A DNA stretch of 35,464 bases from a virus. The position numbers were made by a program, and so were the translations under genes. Under the pieces are notes generated by a model that was given only the letters and a program-made list of their open reading frames with translations, did not search any database and was not told the origin of the DNA. Positions 7,787 to 13,473 of this stretch are shown here, one piece after another. The stretch is taken from positions 1 through 35,464 of IMG/VR virus record IMGVR_UViG_3300036944_000710. One strand, 5' to 3'. Position 1 is the stretch's first letter. Every line of letters begins with the position of its first letter.

Positions 7787-8169
7787 CACAGCCCCCGCGC
7801 TTCGGCCACGATGGAGGCATTGATGGCCGCGTGCGTCTTGGCGAAGGCTTCGCGCAGCTCTTTGCCAGCGGGCGATGCGATCAGCTTGGAAAGAATCGCC
7901 AAGTTGCGCTGGTTGTCGATCACGGCCTCCAGGAAGGCGTCGACAACCGGTTGAGCCACTTCGGTCACCTTGCCGCCGAGGGTTCGCTCGCCCGCAGTCA
8001 CAAAGCCCTTGCTCAGGTCGCCCAGCTCAGTGCAGGCCATCACGTCGCGCTCAATCTCGCGCTGCACGCGGTCGGTCAGGGCATCCATCGCCGCCTGGCG
8101 GTCATCCGCCTCGCATTCGGCGCGGTCGTGCTCGGCAAGGGCGTAGTCGTCGTAGTCAAGGTAAGCCAT
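7786..8169 (-). CDS. First gene of the leftward operon, unknown (127 aa)
   Basis: A GGGAGCG ribosome site precedes the ATG, and the gene begins about 40 bases after the predicted leftward promoter. The N-terminus is highly acidic (AYLDYDDYALAEHDRAECEA), the rest is helical and charged, and there is no signal peptide or membrane segment. Its position matches lambda N, but I see no arginine-rich RNA-binding N-terminus, so antitermination cannot be claimed. No family recognised. Confidence 0.75.
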   Translation of the reverse strand: MAYLDYDDYALAEHDRAECEADDRQAAMDALTDRVQREIERDVMACTELGDLSKGFVTAGERTLGGKVTEVAQPVVDAFLEAVIDNQRNLAILSKLIASPAGKELREAFAKTHAAINASIVAEARGL

Positions 8170-8205
8170 CTATCGCTCCCGTTTGGGTGTTGCGTTGATG
8201 GATGC

Positions 8206-8235
8206 ATTACACACCATGTGTATGGTGTGTGTCAA
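8206..8235 (-). promoter_or_regulatory. Leftward early promoter (PL-like)
   Basis: On the minus strand TTGACA (8235-8230) is followed after 18 bases by TGTAAT (8211-8206), a good sigma-70 promoter. It points at the first leftward gene and lies just past the terminator of the immunity operon. The operator dyad covers the spacer and -10, so repression by the CI-like protein is expected. Confidence 0.65.
8208..8222. promoter_or_regulatory. Left operator (OL-like) dyad
   Basis: TACACA-CCA-TGTGTA is a 15-bp dyad with 6-bp arms. It sits inside a 19-bp sequence (8204-8222) that recurs exactly, inverted, at 9801-9819. A second overlapping dyad, ACACACCAT-GTGT-ATGGTGTGT, covers 8209-8230. Nearby TTTACAC half-sites lie at about 8243-8260 on the minus strand. 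Location over the promoter makes a repressor site the natural reading. Confidence 0.65.
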
Positions 8236-8258
8236 CAATATGTGTAAACGATGGGTGT

Positions 8259-8282
8259 AAAAAAGCCCGCACGAGGCGGGCT
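8259..8282 (-). terminator. Terminator of the immunity (cI) operon
   Basis: On the minus strand AGCCCGC, a 5-base loop and GCGGGCT form a perfect 7-bp stem followed by a run of six T. It ends the repressor-lipoprotein operon just before the leftward promoter begins, separating lysogenic from lytic transcription. Confidence 0.85.
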
Positions 8283-8302
8283 GTGGTTGTGGGCTTTGAG
8301 GA

Positions 8303-8377
8303 TCAGGCTGAGACGTGCGTCTTGCCGGCGACATTTGCTCTGGTGAGCATGGCTGCAACTGGCTCAGTGGCGGGCAT
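8303..8377 (-). CDS. Possible 24-aa peptide at the end of the immunity operon
   Basis: A short frame (MPATEPVAAMLTRANVAGKT...) starts in a TGATG overlap with the small membrane gene upstream and ends about 20 bases before the terminator. The overlap is the only real support; the composition is not distinctive and there is no recognised motif. It may be chance read-through. Confidence 0.3.
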   Translation of the reverse strand: MPATEPVAAMLTRANVAGKTHVSA

Positions 8378-8487
8378 CACCAGCTCTTGATCGTGTCGAT
8401 CAGTTTGTCGAGTGCGCCGACGACGATCACCACGAGTGCAGCGGGTGGCCAAAACCGACGAAACAGGCGGTAGAGGGAGTAGGGCAT
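8377..8487 (-). CDS. Small single-span membrane protein in the immunity operon (36 aa)
   Basis: MPYSLYRLFRRFWPP is a positively charged, aromatic head, followed by one hydrophobic segment (AALVVIVVGAL) and a short C-terminal tail DKLIDTIKSW. The positive-inside rule predicts the N-terminus in the cytoplasm. It begins five bases after the lipoprotein stop and shares the repressor transcript, so it should be made in the lysogen. Position resembles lambda rexB, which is also a membrane protein, but there is no sequence likeness that I can see. Confidence 0.5.
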   Translation of the reverse strand: MPYSLYRLFRRFWPPAALVVIVVGALDKLIDTIKSW

Positions 8488-8492
8488 ACGCG

Positions 8493-8831
8493 TTAGGTTT
8501 CGTTGCCGTAGAAGGACGCGCGTGGAGCTGGTGACTTGCGACAAGCCAGCGCCTCACCCATGACTGATGCCCCATCGAAGGGGTGAACCGTATTCGTGAT
8601 GATGTAGAGGCTGTCGCCGCCGGCGTTTGCTGCCGCGTTCATGGCTTCTTTGAGTGCATTGCCGGGCTTATCCGCTCCGACTGTCCTAGTGCCGCTGACC
8701 ATCTTGATGAATGTACAGGACTCCCTCTGCTTTTCAGTGACGACTCTGACGCGTGCGCCTTGCTCGGAAAACTCAGTTGCGCATCCTGCCAAAGCGACGA
8801 CCAGGATCGTGACCGTGTATTTGATGATCAT
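8493..8831 (-). CDS. DUF4156-like lipoprotein expressed with the repressor (112 aa)
   Basis: The start MIIKYTVTILVVALAGC is a lipoprotein signal peptide with a textbook LAGC lipobox, so the mature protein begins CATEFSEQG and is anchored to a membrane. I use the ATG that overlaps the upstream stop (ATGA) with AAGG before it; an ATG 15 bases earlier is possible. The mature part (CTFIKMVSGTR, ALKEAMNAAANAGGDSLYII, ALAC) resembles DUF4156 lipoproteins of enteric bacteria and phages. Being downstream of cI, it is likely a lysogenic-conversion gene, perhaps for superinfection exclusion. Confidence 0.75.
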   Translation of the reverse strand: MIIKYTVTILVVALAGCATEFSEQGARVRVVTEKQRESCTFIKMVSGTRTVGADKPGNALKEAMNAAANAGGDSLYIITNTVHPFDGASVMGEALACRKSPAPRASFYGNET

Positions 8832-9121
8832 GAGTTGCCTTTGCATTTGAATTTCAGCATCACGCTTCCTGGTCTGGCAAACCCTGAGTCAACAACATCC
8901 GTGCTCACTGTCTCCACACCAGTGCCGCGGCTACCGCAGAACGTGCGTGCTTCTTTGTAGGCCTCAGCGATTGCCGCATTAGGTGGACCGAATCCAATCT
9001 GACCGCTCCGGATCGCAATCGCATAGGTGTCGTTATCGGTCTCAAAAACCCCTGTGTTTGCACACCCATAAATCAGGGGCATGGCAAAAATCAGCCCACC
9101 GGAAATTACTCGTCTTCCCAC
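8828..9121 (-). CDS. Second lipoprotein of the immunity operon (97 aa)
   Basis: A GTG start inside the repressor's last codons gives GRRVISGGLIFAMPLIYGC, a signal peptide with Arg pair, hydrophobic core and IYGC; Tyr at -2 is unusual for a lipobox. The mature part has a conserved-looking layout (AIAEAYKEARTFCGSRG ... VMLKFKC) with two cysteines that could pair. A longer upstream frame exists but overlaps cI by 90 bases. An ATG eleven codons downstream would lose most of the signal, so the GTG is preferred. Function unknown; co-expression with cI implies a role in the lysogen. Confidence 0.65.
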   Translation of the reverse strand: MGRRVISGGLIFAMPLIYGCANTGVFETDNDTYAIAIRSGQIGFGPPNAAIAEAYKEARTFCGSRGTGVETVSTDVVDSGFARPGSVMLKFKCKGNS

Positions 9122-9744
9122 TTTCCAATCACGGTTCCTAGCACCTTGAACTGGTCGGTGATTGGCTGATGCATTGGGTTGATTGGCTGAAGCCATATGC
9201 GTCCGTCCTCTTGTTTGAATACCTTGAACGTCACCTCGTCGGAGCCTTCCAGCTTCGCGATGATCCGCTGTCCATTCACGGGTGACTTACGCAGTGGGTC
9301 CACGTAAATGATGCAGCCCTCAGGGTAGGAGCGGGCGTTGCCGTGCGGGGCCGTCATGCTGTCGCCGCGCACCCGCAGTGCGTAAGTGCGCTCGCTGTGT
9401 GTGGCTGGGCATTCGAGCCACCGCTCGGCCTCTCCGGGGTGTAGTGGGTCATGCGCACCATTCCAGTTCCCGGCTTGGACCCATGAAATCAGAGGGATCA
9501 GTCCCTTGGAGTCCGGGGCCTGGTCGACGTTCGCCTGATCTTGGGTCTCCGTGGCATGCCCAAGCAGCTCATCGACAGATTTGCCCAGGGCGCTCGCGAC
9601 CTTGACGTGCCACTCGGCCGGCATGCCGCGCTTCTTCCAGTTGGTGATGTCTTGCGGCGTGCAGCCAATCAGGCCAGCGAAGGCGGTCTGATTCATCCCA
9701 TCTTCGCGGGCCCATCGCAGTGCTTTGACGATCGGTTCTTCCAT
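9106..9744 (-). CDS. cI: Lambda-CI-like repressor with S24 autoprotease domain (212 aa)
   Basis: An N-terminal helix-turn-helix (MNQTAFAGLIGCTPQDITNW, residues 17-36) is followed by a linker and a LexA/CI peptidase domain. The cleavage site A91-G92 lies in WVQAGNW, the nucleophile S129 in RGDSMTAPHG, and the lysine K174 in EVTFKVF. EAERW, YPEGCIIYVDP and LQPINP also match lambda CI closely. It should bind the flanking operators, keep the prophage silent, and be cut after RecA activation. No ribosome site precedes the ATG, and a weak -10 at 9758-9753 would place the transcript start at or next to it, as for lambda cI from PRM. Confidence 0.95.
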   Translation of the reverse strand: MEEPIVKALRWAREDGMNQTAFAGLIGCTPQDITNWKKRGMPAEWHVKVASALGKSVDELLGHATETQDQANVDQAPDSKGLIPLISWVQAGNWNGAHDPLHPGEAERWLECPATHSERTYALRVRGDSMTAPHGNARSYPEGCIIYVDPLRKSPVNGQRIIAKLEGSDEVTFKVFKQEDGRIWLQPINPMHQPITDQFKVLGTVIGKWEDE

Positions 9745-9752
9745 GTGATGAC

Positions 9753-9781
9753 TGTAAACAGGTTGTGAATCTTCGGTTACA
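9753..9781 (-). promoter_or_regulatory. Putative repressor-maintenance promoter (PRM-like)
   Basis: On the minus strand TTTACA (9758-9753) could be the -10, with the poor -35 TGTAAC (9781-9776) 17 bases upstream. Transcription would begin about 9745, at the repressor ATG. The weak -35 next to operator half-sites would suit activation by the repressor itself. Support is positional. Confidence 0.35.
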
Positions 9782-9788
9782 CGACCCG

Positions 9789-9817
9789 TTGACTTGTGTT
9801 TACACATGGTGTGTAAT
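9789..9817 (+). promoter_or_regulatory. Rightward early promoter (PR-like)
   Basis: TTGACT, a 17-base spacer and TGTAAT make a good sigma-70 promoter facing the Cro-like gene. The right operator overlaps spacer and -10. Counting seven bases past the -10 puts the start of transcription at the A of the Cro-like ATG. Confidence 0.7.
9801..9815. promoter_or_regulatory. Right operator (OR-like) dyad
   Basis: TACACA-TGG-TGTGTA is the exact reverse complement of the left operator, within a 19-bp match (9801-9819 against 8204-8222). An adjacent dyad TGTGT-TT-ACACA covers 9795-9806, and a further TTACAC half-site lies at 9777-9782, giving up to three sites across the divergent promoter region. Confidence 0.65.
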
Positions 9818-9823
9818 GCGTGC

Positions 9824-10066
9824 ATGAACCATGCATTGCAACGGGCGATAGACGCGTGTAAGGGCGGTCTTCCGCTTTCAGAGCGAATCGGCGCCACAGC
9901 CCAGCGCCTCAGTAACTGGAAAGTCCGCGGCGTTCCCGCCGAGCACTGTCCCGCGATCGAACGCGCGACGGGCGGGGCCGTGCGCTGCGAAGACCTGCGC
10001 CCCGATGTCGACTGGGGTGTGCTTCGCGGTGCTCAGCCATGTGAACAGGCCGCTCATCCGGGCTGA
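9824..10066 (+). CDS. Cro/YdaS-like regulator (80 aa)
   Basis: The protein MNHALQRAIDACKGGLPLSE... with RIGATAQRLSNWKVRGVPAE and the tail RCEDLRPDVDWGVLR matches the YdaS/Cro-type helix-turn-helix family found opposite cI genes in many prophages. It should bind the same operators and promote lytic growth. The helix-turn-helix is at about residues 27-45. The ATG has no ribosome site and coincides with the predicted start of transcription, so translation may be leaderless. Five in-frame codons upstream overlap the -10 and are not used. Confidence 0.88.
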   Translation: MNHALQRAIDACKGGLPLSERIGATAQRLSNWKVRGVPAEHCPAIERATGGAVRCEDLRPDVDWGVLRGAQPCEQAAHPG

Positions 10067-10069
10067 CCC

Positions 10070-10222
10070 ATGTTCAACCTCACTGAAGCCCAGCTCGACC
10101 TGCTGCTGTTCATCGGCCCCCCGGTGTTCGTGCTGCTCGTCCTGGTCTGCGTGGTCGTCCAGCTGTGGCGGGGTGTGCGTGACGAGCACCTCAACCCCGA
10201 CGAGCCGGACAGCTTCAAGTGA
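10070..10222 (+). CDS. Small single-span membrane protein (50 aa)
   Basis: Below the usual size cut-off. MFNLTEAQLDLLLFIG leads into a strongly hydrophobic stretch (PPVFVLLVLVCVVVQLW, residues 17-33) and a charged tail GVRDEHLNPDEPDSFK. It begins three bases after the Cro-like stop, so it is expressed first in the lytic programme. One membrane span with a short polar cytoplasmic or periplasmic tail is clear; function is not. Confidence 0.6.
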   Translation: MFNLTEAQLDLLLFIGPPVFVLLVLVCVVVQLWRGVRDEHLNPDEPDSFK

Positions 10223-10236
10223 GCACAAGTTATGCA

Positions 10237-10354
10237 CCCGCGCACTTCCACCACCCAGCTGTCCCGTCGAAAGACGGCGGCTTTCTCCTCCCTGACGCCG
10301 TGCAAGAGAGGTCTGTTGCCTCTTGCTTGGCTGGGTGAGGTGCGCGGGGTTTTT
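10237..10354 (+). ncRNA. Candidate structured RNA with terminator-like end
   Basis: Two nested stems close this element: CCCGCGCAC (10237-10245) with GTGCGCGGG (10340-10348), 9 bp, and inside it CACCCAGC (10252-10259) with GCTGGGTG (10330-10337), 8 bp. The enclosed ~70 bases hold CCGTC-GAAA-GACGG (10264-10277, a GNRA tetraloop hairpin) and GCAAGAG/CTCTTGC (10302-10308 with 10320-10326). ACGGCG (10274-10279) can alternatively pair with CGCCGT (10296-10301), which would break the GNRA hairpin. Five T follow the outer stem. It lies between genes and could be an early attenuator, a tR1-like terminator or a small RNA. I match it to no known family. Confidence 0.45.
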
Positions 10355-10424
10355 CTTCAGGTCGTCCATGCCCTCATGGTCGATTTTTTTGCCCTGACGG
10401 GGTACTCAAACGGTGTCAAACATC

Positions 10425-10844
10425 ATGAGTAGGTTTGAAGACCAGACGGAACTGGCACTGGCACGACGCCCAGCTCAAGCCAGTGTGCCGATCGAAATGA
10501 TCCGGGCGCAGCGCACAGCCGCCGCCGCCTTCACGCTGGCCTGCAGCGCCTCCGGCCTGGAGGACAAAGAGATCTACCTGCAGCTCGGCATCGACGCCGG
10601 GTACTTCTCCAACATCAAGAAGGGAAAGGCCACGCTCCAATGCGACCTGGTCGGCCCGTTCTGCCACGCTGTCGACAACACCATCTATCCCGAGTGGGTC
10701 GCCTATCAGGTCGGCTGCACCCTGGTGGTCATCCGCACCGAGGCAGAGCGCCGCGCAGATGAGGCCACCCGTCGCGCTGAAGCGGCCGAGGCAGAGAACC
10801 GCCTGATGCGCCAGCTGCTGCAAGGGAAGGCCGCAACACCATGA
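10425..10844 (+). CDS. Putative early DNA-binding regulator, CII position (139 aa)
   Basis: A central segment (GLEDKEIYLQLGIDAGYFSN, about residues 46-65) reads like a helix-turn-helix, and the chain ends in a charged coiled coil (AERRADEATRRAEAAEAENR). Such a DNA-binding domain plus oligomerising tail, second or third after cro, fits the place of lambda CII, but I see no sequence match to CII. A GTG four codons upstream is an alternative start; neither has a clear ribosome site, which is notable because the folded RNA element ends 70 bases upstream. The stop overlaps the next gene as ATGA. Confidence 0.75.
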   Translation: MSRFEDQTELALARRPAQASVPIEMIRAQRTAAAAFTLACSASGLEDKEIYLQLGIDAGYFSNIKKGKATLQCDLVGPFCHAVDNTIYPEWVAYQVGCTLVVIRTEAERRADEATRRAEAAEAENRLMRQLLQGKAATP

Positions 10845-11398
10845 AGGGCGGACTCAAATACTGCCAGCTATGGACGCTGGAACGCCTGCTGCAAGAGCGC
10901 GCCGTGGAAGAGGGTGACTGCTGGTTGTGGCAGGGCGGCATGTCAGGTCCAAGCCTGACCACCCCCACGATGGCATTTCGCGGCAAGATCGTTGCCGTCT
11001 ACTCAGCCATCTGGCTGCTTAAGACAGGCTGTGAGCATGTCCCCACCGGCATGCGCCTGTGGCGCACGTGCGGCGAGATGCGCTGCATCAGCCCCAAGCA
11101 CATCAAGATGGGAACGAAGGAGCAGATGCGTGCATGGCTCACCAGCCGTGGCGCCTACAAGTTCAGCCCAAGCCGCAAGGCTGCCGTGACAGCCAGGGCC
11201 CGCGCGAACCCGAATACGAAGCTCAAGGGCGGCATGGCCGAGGCCCGCCAGATCCGCAACAGCACCGACAGCGAAAAGGTGCTGGCGGAACGTCACGGCA
11301 TCAGCGTCAGCCGCGTCAACCGCATTCGCAACGGCAAGGCCTGGTGCGAAACCGTGCTGCCGACCGCCTCGATCTTCAACATGGGGGCCGCTGCGTGA
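10841..11398 (+). CDS. HNH-fold protein lacking catalytic histidines, with C-terminal HTH (185 aa)
   Basis: The N-terminal ~105 residues follow the HNH_3 homing-endonuclease template: CWLWQGG, then a helix, MRLWRTCGEMRCISPKHI and MGTKEQM, matching the usual CWxWxG, HRxxW, HxCxNxxCxNPxHL and GTxxEN order. The residues expected to be His are replaced (VYSAIWLL, LWRTC), while the structural cysteines remain. A helix-turn-helix (VLAERHGISVSRVNRIRNGK) sits at about 145-165, after a basic linker. I infer a DNA-binding protein that has lost nuclease activity. It overlaps the active HNH gene downstream as GTGA. Confidence 0.7.
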   Translation: MKGGLKYCQLWTLERLLQERAVEEGDCWLWQGGMSGPSLTTPTMAFRGKIVAVYSAIWLLKTGCEHVPTGMRLWRTCGEMRCISPKHIKMGTKEQMRAWLTSRGAYKFSPSRKAAVTARARANPNTKLKGGMAEARQIRNSTDSEKVLAERHGISVSRVNRIRNGKAWCETVLPTASIFNMGAAA

Positions 11399-11871
11399 AC
11401 TACTACGAAACGATTTCCTATGACCCTGTCGATGGGACGTTCCGGTGGTCCGTTGCGCGCCCTGGGTGCCGTATTGGCGCAAAGGCCGGAAGCATCTCCA
11501 TGCATGGGTACATCGTGATCCGGCTTGGACGCAAGTCAGTGCGGGCCCACAGACTGGCCTGGTTTCTGTCTTACGGGGCTTGGCCGGATGGCGAGATCGA
11601 CCACATCAACTGCGACAAAACGGACAACCGCCTGGAGAACCTCCGCGTGGTCGACCGCGCAGGCAATTCACAGAACAGGCGCAAAGCTCATCGAAACAGC
11701 TCCCACGGATTTCTGGGCGCCTCATGGAATCGTCAGCATGGGCGCTGGCAGGCCAAGATCATGGCCAACGGACGCCGGCACCATCTTGGCTATTTCGACA
11801 CCCCAGAGGCGGCTCATGCCGCCCACGTGTCCGCGAAGCAGCGCCTTCACATTAATGGAGGCTGCCATTAA
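11395..11871 (+). CDS. HNH-AP2 homing-type endonuclease (158 aa)
   Basis: The HNH core spans about residues 50-90: AHRLAWFLSYGAWPDGEIDH with H52 and D69-H70, then KTDNRLENLRVVDRAGNSQN. An AP2 DNA-binding domain follows (GFLGASWNRQHGRWQAKI ... HHLGYFDTPEAAHAAH, residues 105-145). This two-domain layout is typical of free-standing phage homing endonucleases that nick DNA and spread. The GTG start lies in the upstream gene's stop. The first codons AACTACTACGAA recur exactly at the start of the next gene, suggesting it arrived by insertion at that start. Confidence 0.9.
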   Translation: MNYYETISYDPVDGTFRWSVARPGCRIGAKAGSISMHGYIVIRLGRKSVRAHRLAWFLSYGAWPDGEIDHINCDKTDNRLENLRVVDRAGNSQNRRKAHRNSSHGFLGASWNRQHGRWQAKIMANGRRHHLGYFDTPEAAHAAHVSAKQRLHINGGCH

Positions 11872-12715
11872 CTACTACGAACACCACATCGGCGACTTTG
11901 CGGAGGCTACGGCGCATCTGTCCTTTGTCGAGGACGCAGCGTACAGCCGACTGATCCGCAAGTACTACGCCCAGGAGAAGCCCCTGCCGGCCGACGTGAA
12001 GGCGGTGCAGCGGCTTGTCGGTGCACGCTCCAAGGATGAGCGCGAAGCGGTCGAATCTGTCCTGAACGAGTTCTTCGACCTGCAGCCTGACGGATGGCAC
12101 CAGGCCCGGTGTGATGCCGAAATCGCCCGCTACCAGGACAAGCAAGCGAAGGCAAAACGCAGTGCACAAGCACGGTGGAGCGCAAAGCCAGCGCATAGCG
12201 AAGGCAATGCGAACGCATCACCGAACGCAATGCGAACGCATAGCGAAGGCAATGCTCACCAGACACCAGACACCAGTCACCAGTCACCAGACCCAAATAC
12301 ACACACTGAGACTTCTCCACCGCCAATGGCGCGCGCCCCCTCGTTGGCCGGACAGGTTTGCATGGCCATGAAGGCCGCTGGCGTCGCTGACGTCAACCCT
12401 GGGCACATCGGCCTGCTGAGGCTCATCGAAGCCGGGGCAACGCTCGACGAGTTCATCGGCGCAGCGTCGGAGGCCAGGGCCAAGTCCAAGGGATTCGCCT
12501 ACGCCGTGGGGACCGTCCAGCGCCGTCGCGAAGAGGCCGCAATGGCCAACCCGCTGCACCAGGGGGCCATGCCACAGCGACCGCCAACCCAGGCCGAGCT
12601 CAACTCGCTCGCCCACGGCTTCGCCACCGGCGTCTATGGCCCGGCCACGTTCGAGCACGCCCCCCAACCCCAACCGGAGACCGTCGATGTCGACTCCCGC
12701 CTCATCGCTCCCTGA
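11855..12715 (+). CDS. DUF1376 (YdaU-like) replication protein (286 aa from ATG)
   Basis: INYYEHHIGDFAEATAHLSF and AAYSRLIRKYYAQEKPLPAD are the DUF1376/YdaU signature, a winged-helix family in phage replication modules. Residues ~105-145 are a repetitive, polar linker (HSEGNA twice), and the C-terminal half (SLAGQVCMAMKAAGVADVNP, FIGAASEARAKSKGFAYAVG) recalls the C-terminal part of primosomal initiators. The ATG given has no ribosome site. GGAGG five bases before an ATT at 11867, exactly where family members begin MNYYEHH, makes AUU a likely true start. Next to a P-like gene, it is the probable replication initiator. Confidence 0.85.
   Translation: MEAAINYYEHHIGDFAEATAHLSFVEDAAYSRLIRKYYAQEKPLPADVKAVQRLVGARSKDEREAVESVLNEFFDLQPDGWHQARCDAEIARYQDKQAKAKRSAQARWSAKPAHSEGNANASPNAMRTHSEGNAHQTPDTSHQSPDPNTHTETSPPPMARAPSLAGQVCMAMKAAGVADVNPGHIGLLRLIEAGATLDEFIGAASEARAKSKGFAYAVGTVQRRREEAAMANPLHQGAMPQRPPTQAELNSLAHGFATGVYGPATFEHAPQPQPETVDVDSRLIAP
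12193..12291 (+). repeat. Iteron-like direct repeats, candidate replication origin
   Basis: Inside the replication gene GCAATGCGAACGCAT occurs exactly at 12204-12218 and 12227-12241, and a third GCAATGC at 12249, giving 22-23-bp spacing. GCATAGCGAAGGCAATGC occurs exactly at 12193-12210 and 12238-12255. Five tandem 7-bp CACCAG(A/T) units follow (12257-12291), then a more AT-rich stretch. Lambda places its origin iterons inside gene O in the same way. Low-complexity coding could also explain it. Confidence 0.5.
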
Positions 12716-13205
12716 GCGCTGGATCCAGTCCCTGTGGGTCGAGATGGCCGCCAACTACCCGGGCCAATGGCAGCGCATGTTCCCGGTGCCGCCATGCCTG
12801 CCAGGCGCTGATCCAGCCCAGCACGCTCACGACCACATCGTCGGCATCCAGGCCGTCTGGGCCAAGCGCCTGGGTCACCTGCAGAGCAACCCCAAAGCCC
12901 TGCGCTACGCCCTCGACAACCTGCCCGATAGGCCGCCCACGCTGCCCGAGTTCATCGCCCTGTGCAACCGCAGGCCAGACCGTCCAGCCCCAGCGCTTGA
13001 CGCCCCCAAGGTCGACCCGGTACGCGTGCAGCAAGCCATCGCGGGAATTGACCGCCGACTGCCCAGCCGCGACCCGCTGCAGACCCTGCGCGAGCTGGCA
13101 GAAAGCGATGCACGTGACGGCACGTACAAGGGCAAAAAGGTCACCCTCGCCCAGCGCCAGACCTACCGCCAAGCGCTGGGAATGGATCGCGGAAACTCGG
13201 TCTAG
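12687..13205 (+). CDS. Lambda P-like replication protein (172 aa)
   Basis: The arrangement ERWIQSLWVEMAANYPGQW, then WAKRLGHLQSNPKALRYALD, then LPDRPPTLPEFIALC is characteristic of the replication-P-like proteins that follow the initiator gene in many temperate phages of proteobacteria; such proteins are thought to load the host DnaB helicase. The C-terminal part is basic and helical. I use the ATG with CGGAGA before it, which overlaps the end of the DUF1376 gene by 29 bases. Family assignment rests on motif order, not alignment. Confidence 0.65.
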   Translation: MSTPASSLPERWIQSLWVEMAANYPGQWQRMFPVPPCLPGADPAQHAHDHIVGIQAVWAKRLGHLQSNPKALRYALDNLPDRPPTLPEFIALCNRRPDRPAPALDAPKVDPVRVQQAIAGIDRRLPSRDPLQTLRELAESDARDGTYKGKKVTLAQRQTYRQALGMDRGNSV

Positions 13206-13260
13206 GAGGGGGCATGTTGACCGTTCAACCACCCAGCTCCGCGCGCGCGCATTTGACCCC

Positions 13261-13473
13261 ATGCCCAGCCCATCCGACCACGACACCTCACGCCACCGCT
13301 GCGAAGTCCGCCAGCTACTGCGCTGGCGCAAAGAACGCGGCAGCCAATGGGTCCGCGACTGGCTCGAAAGCGTCGCCAAGGCCCGAGGCCAAGCCGCAGC
13401 CGATGCACTCAACGCTGACGCCACCCGTCAGTGGCAGGCAGGCAACCGTGGCGGCCTCGGCGACTGGCGATGA
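13261..13473 (+). CDS. Small conserved phage protein (70 aa)
   Basis: RHRCEVRQLLRWRKERGSQW, WLESVAKARGQAAAD and RQWQAGNRGGLGDWR form a pattern I recognise from small proteins beside replication and rusA genes in proteobacterial phages; function is not established. It is basic and helical with a conserved NRG-GDW end. The ATG lacks a clear ribosome site, and a strong AGGAGGG lies about 50 bases upstream before an ATG in another frame, so the start is less certain than the frame. Confidence 0.65.
   Translation: MPSPSDHDTSRHRCEVRQLLRWRKERGSQWVRDWLESVAKARGQAAADALNADATRQWQAGNRGGLGDWR

Noticed and set aside
11059-11394. N-terminal extension of the HNH-AP2 frame
   Set aside because: The extra residues are Gln/Gly/Arg/His-rich and overlap the preceding protein; the GTG at 11395 in a GTGA overlap is the better start.
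12257-12291. CRISPR-like array from the short tandem repeats
   Set aside because: The units are 7 bp with no spacers and lie in a coding linker.
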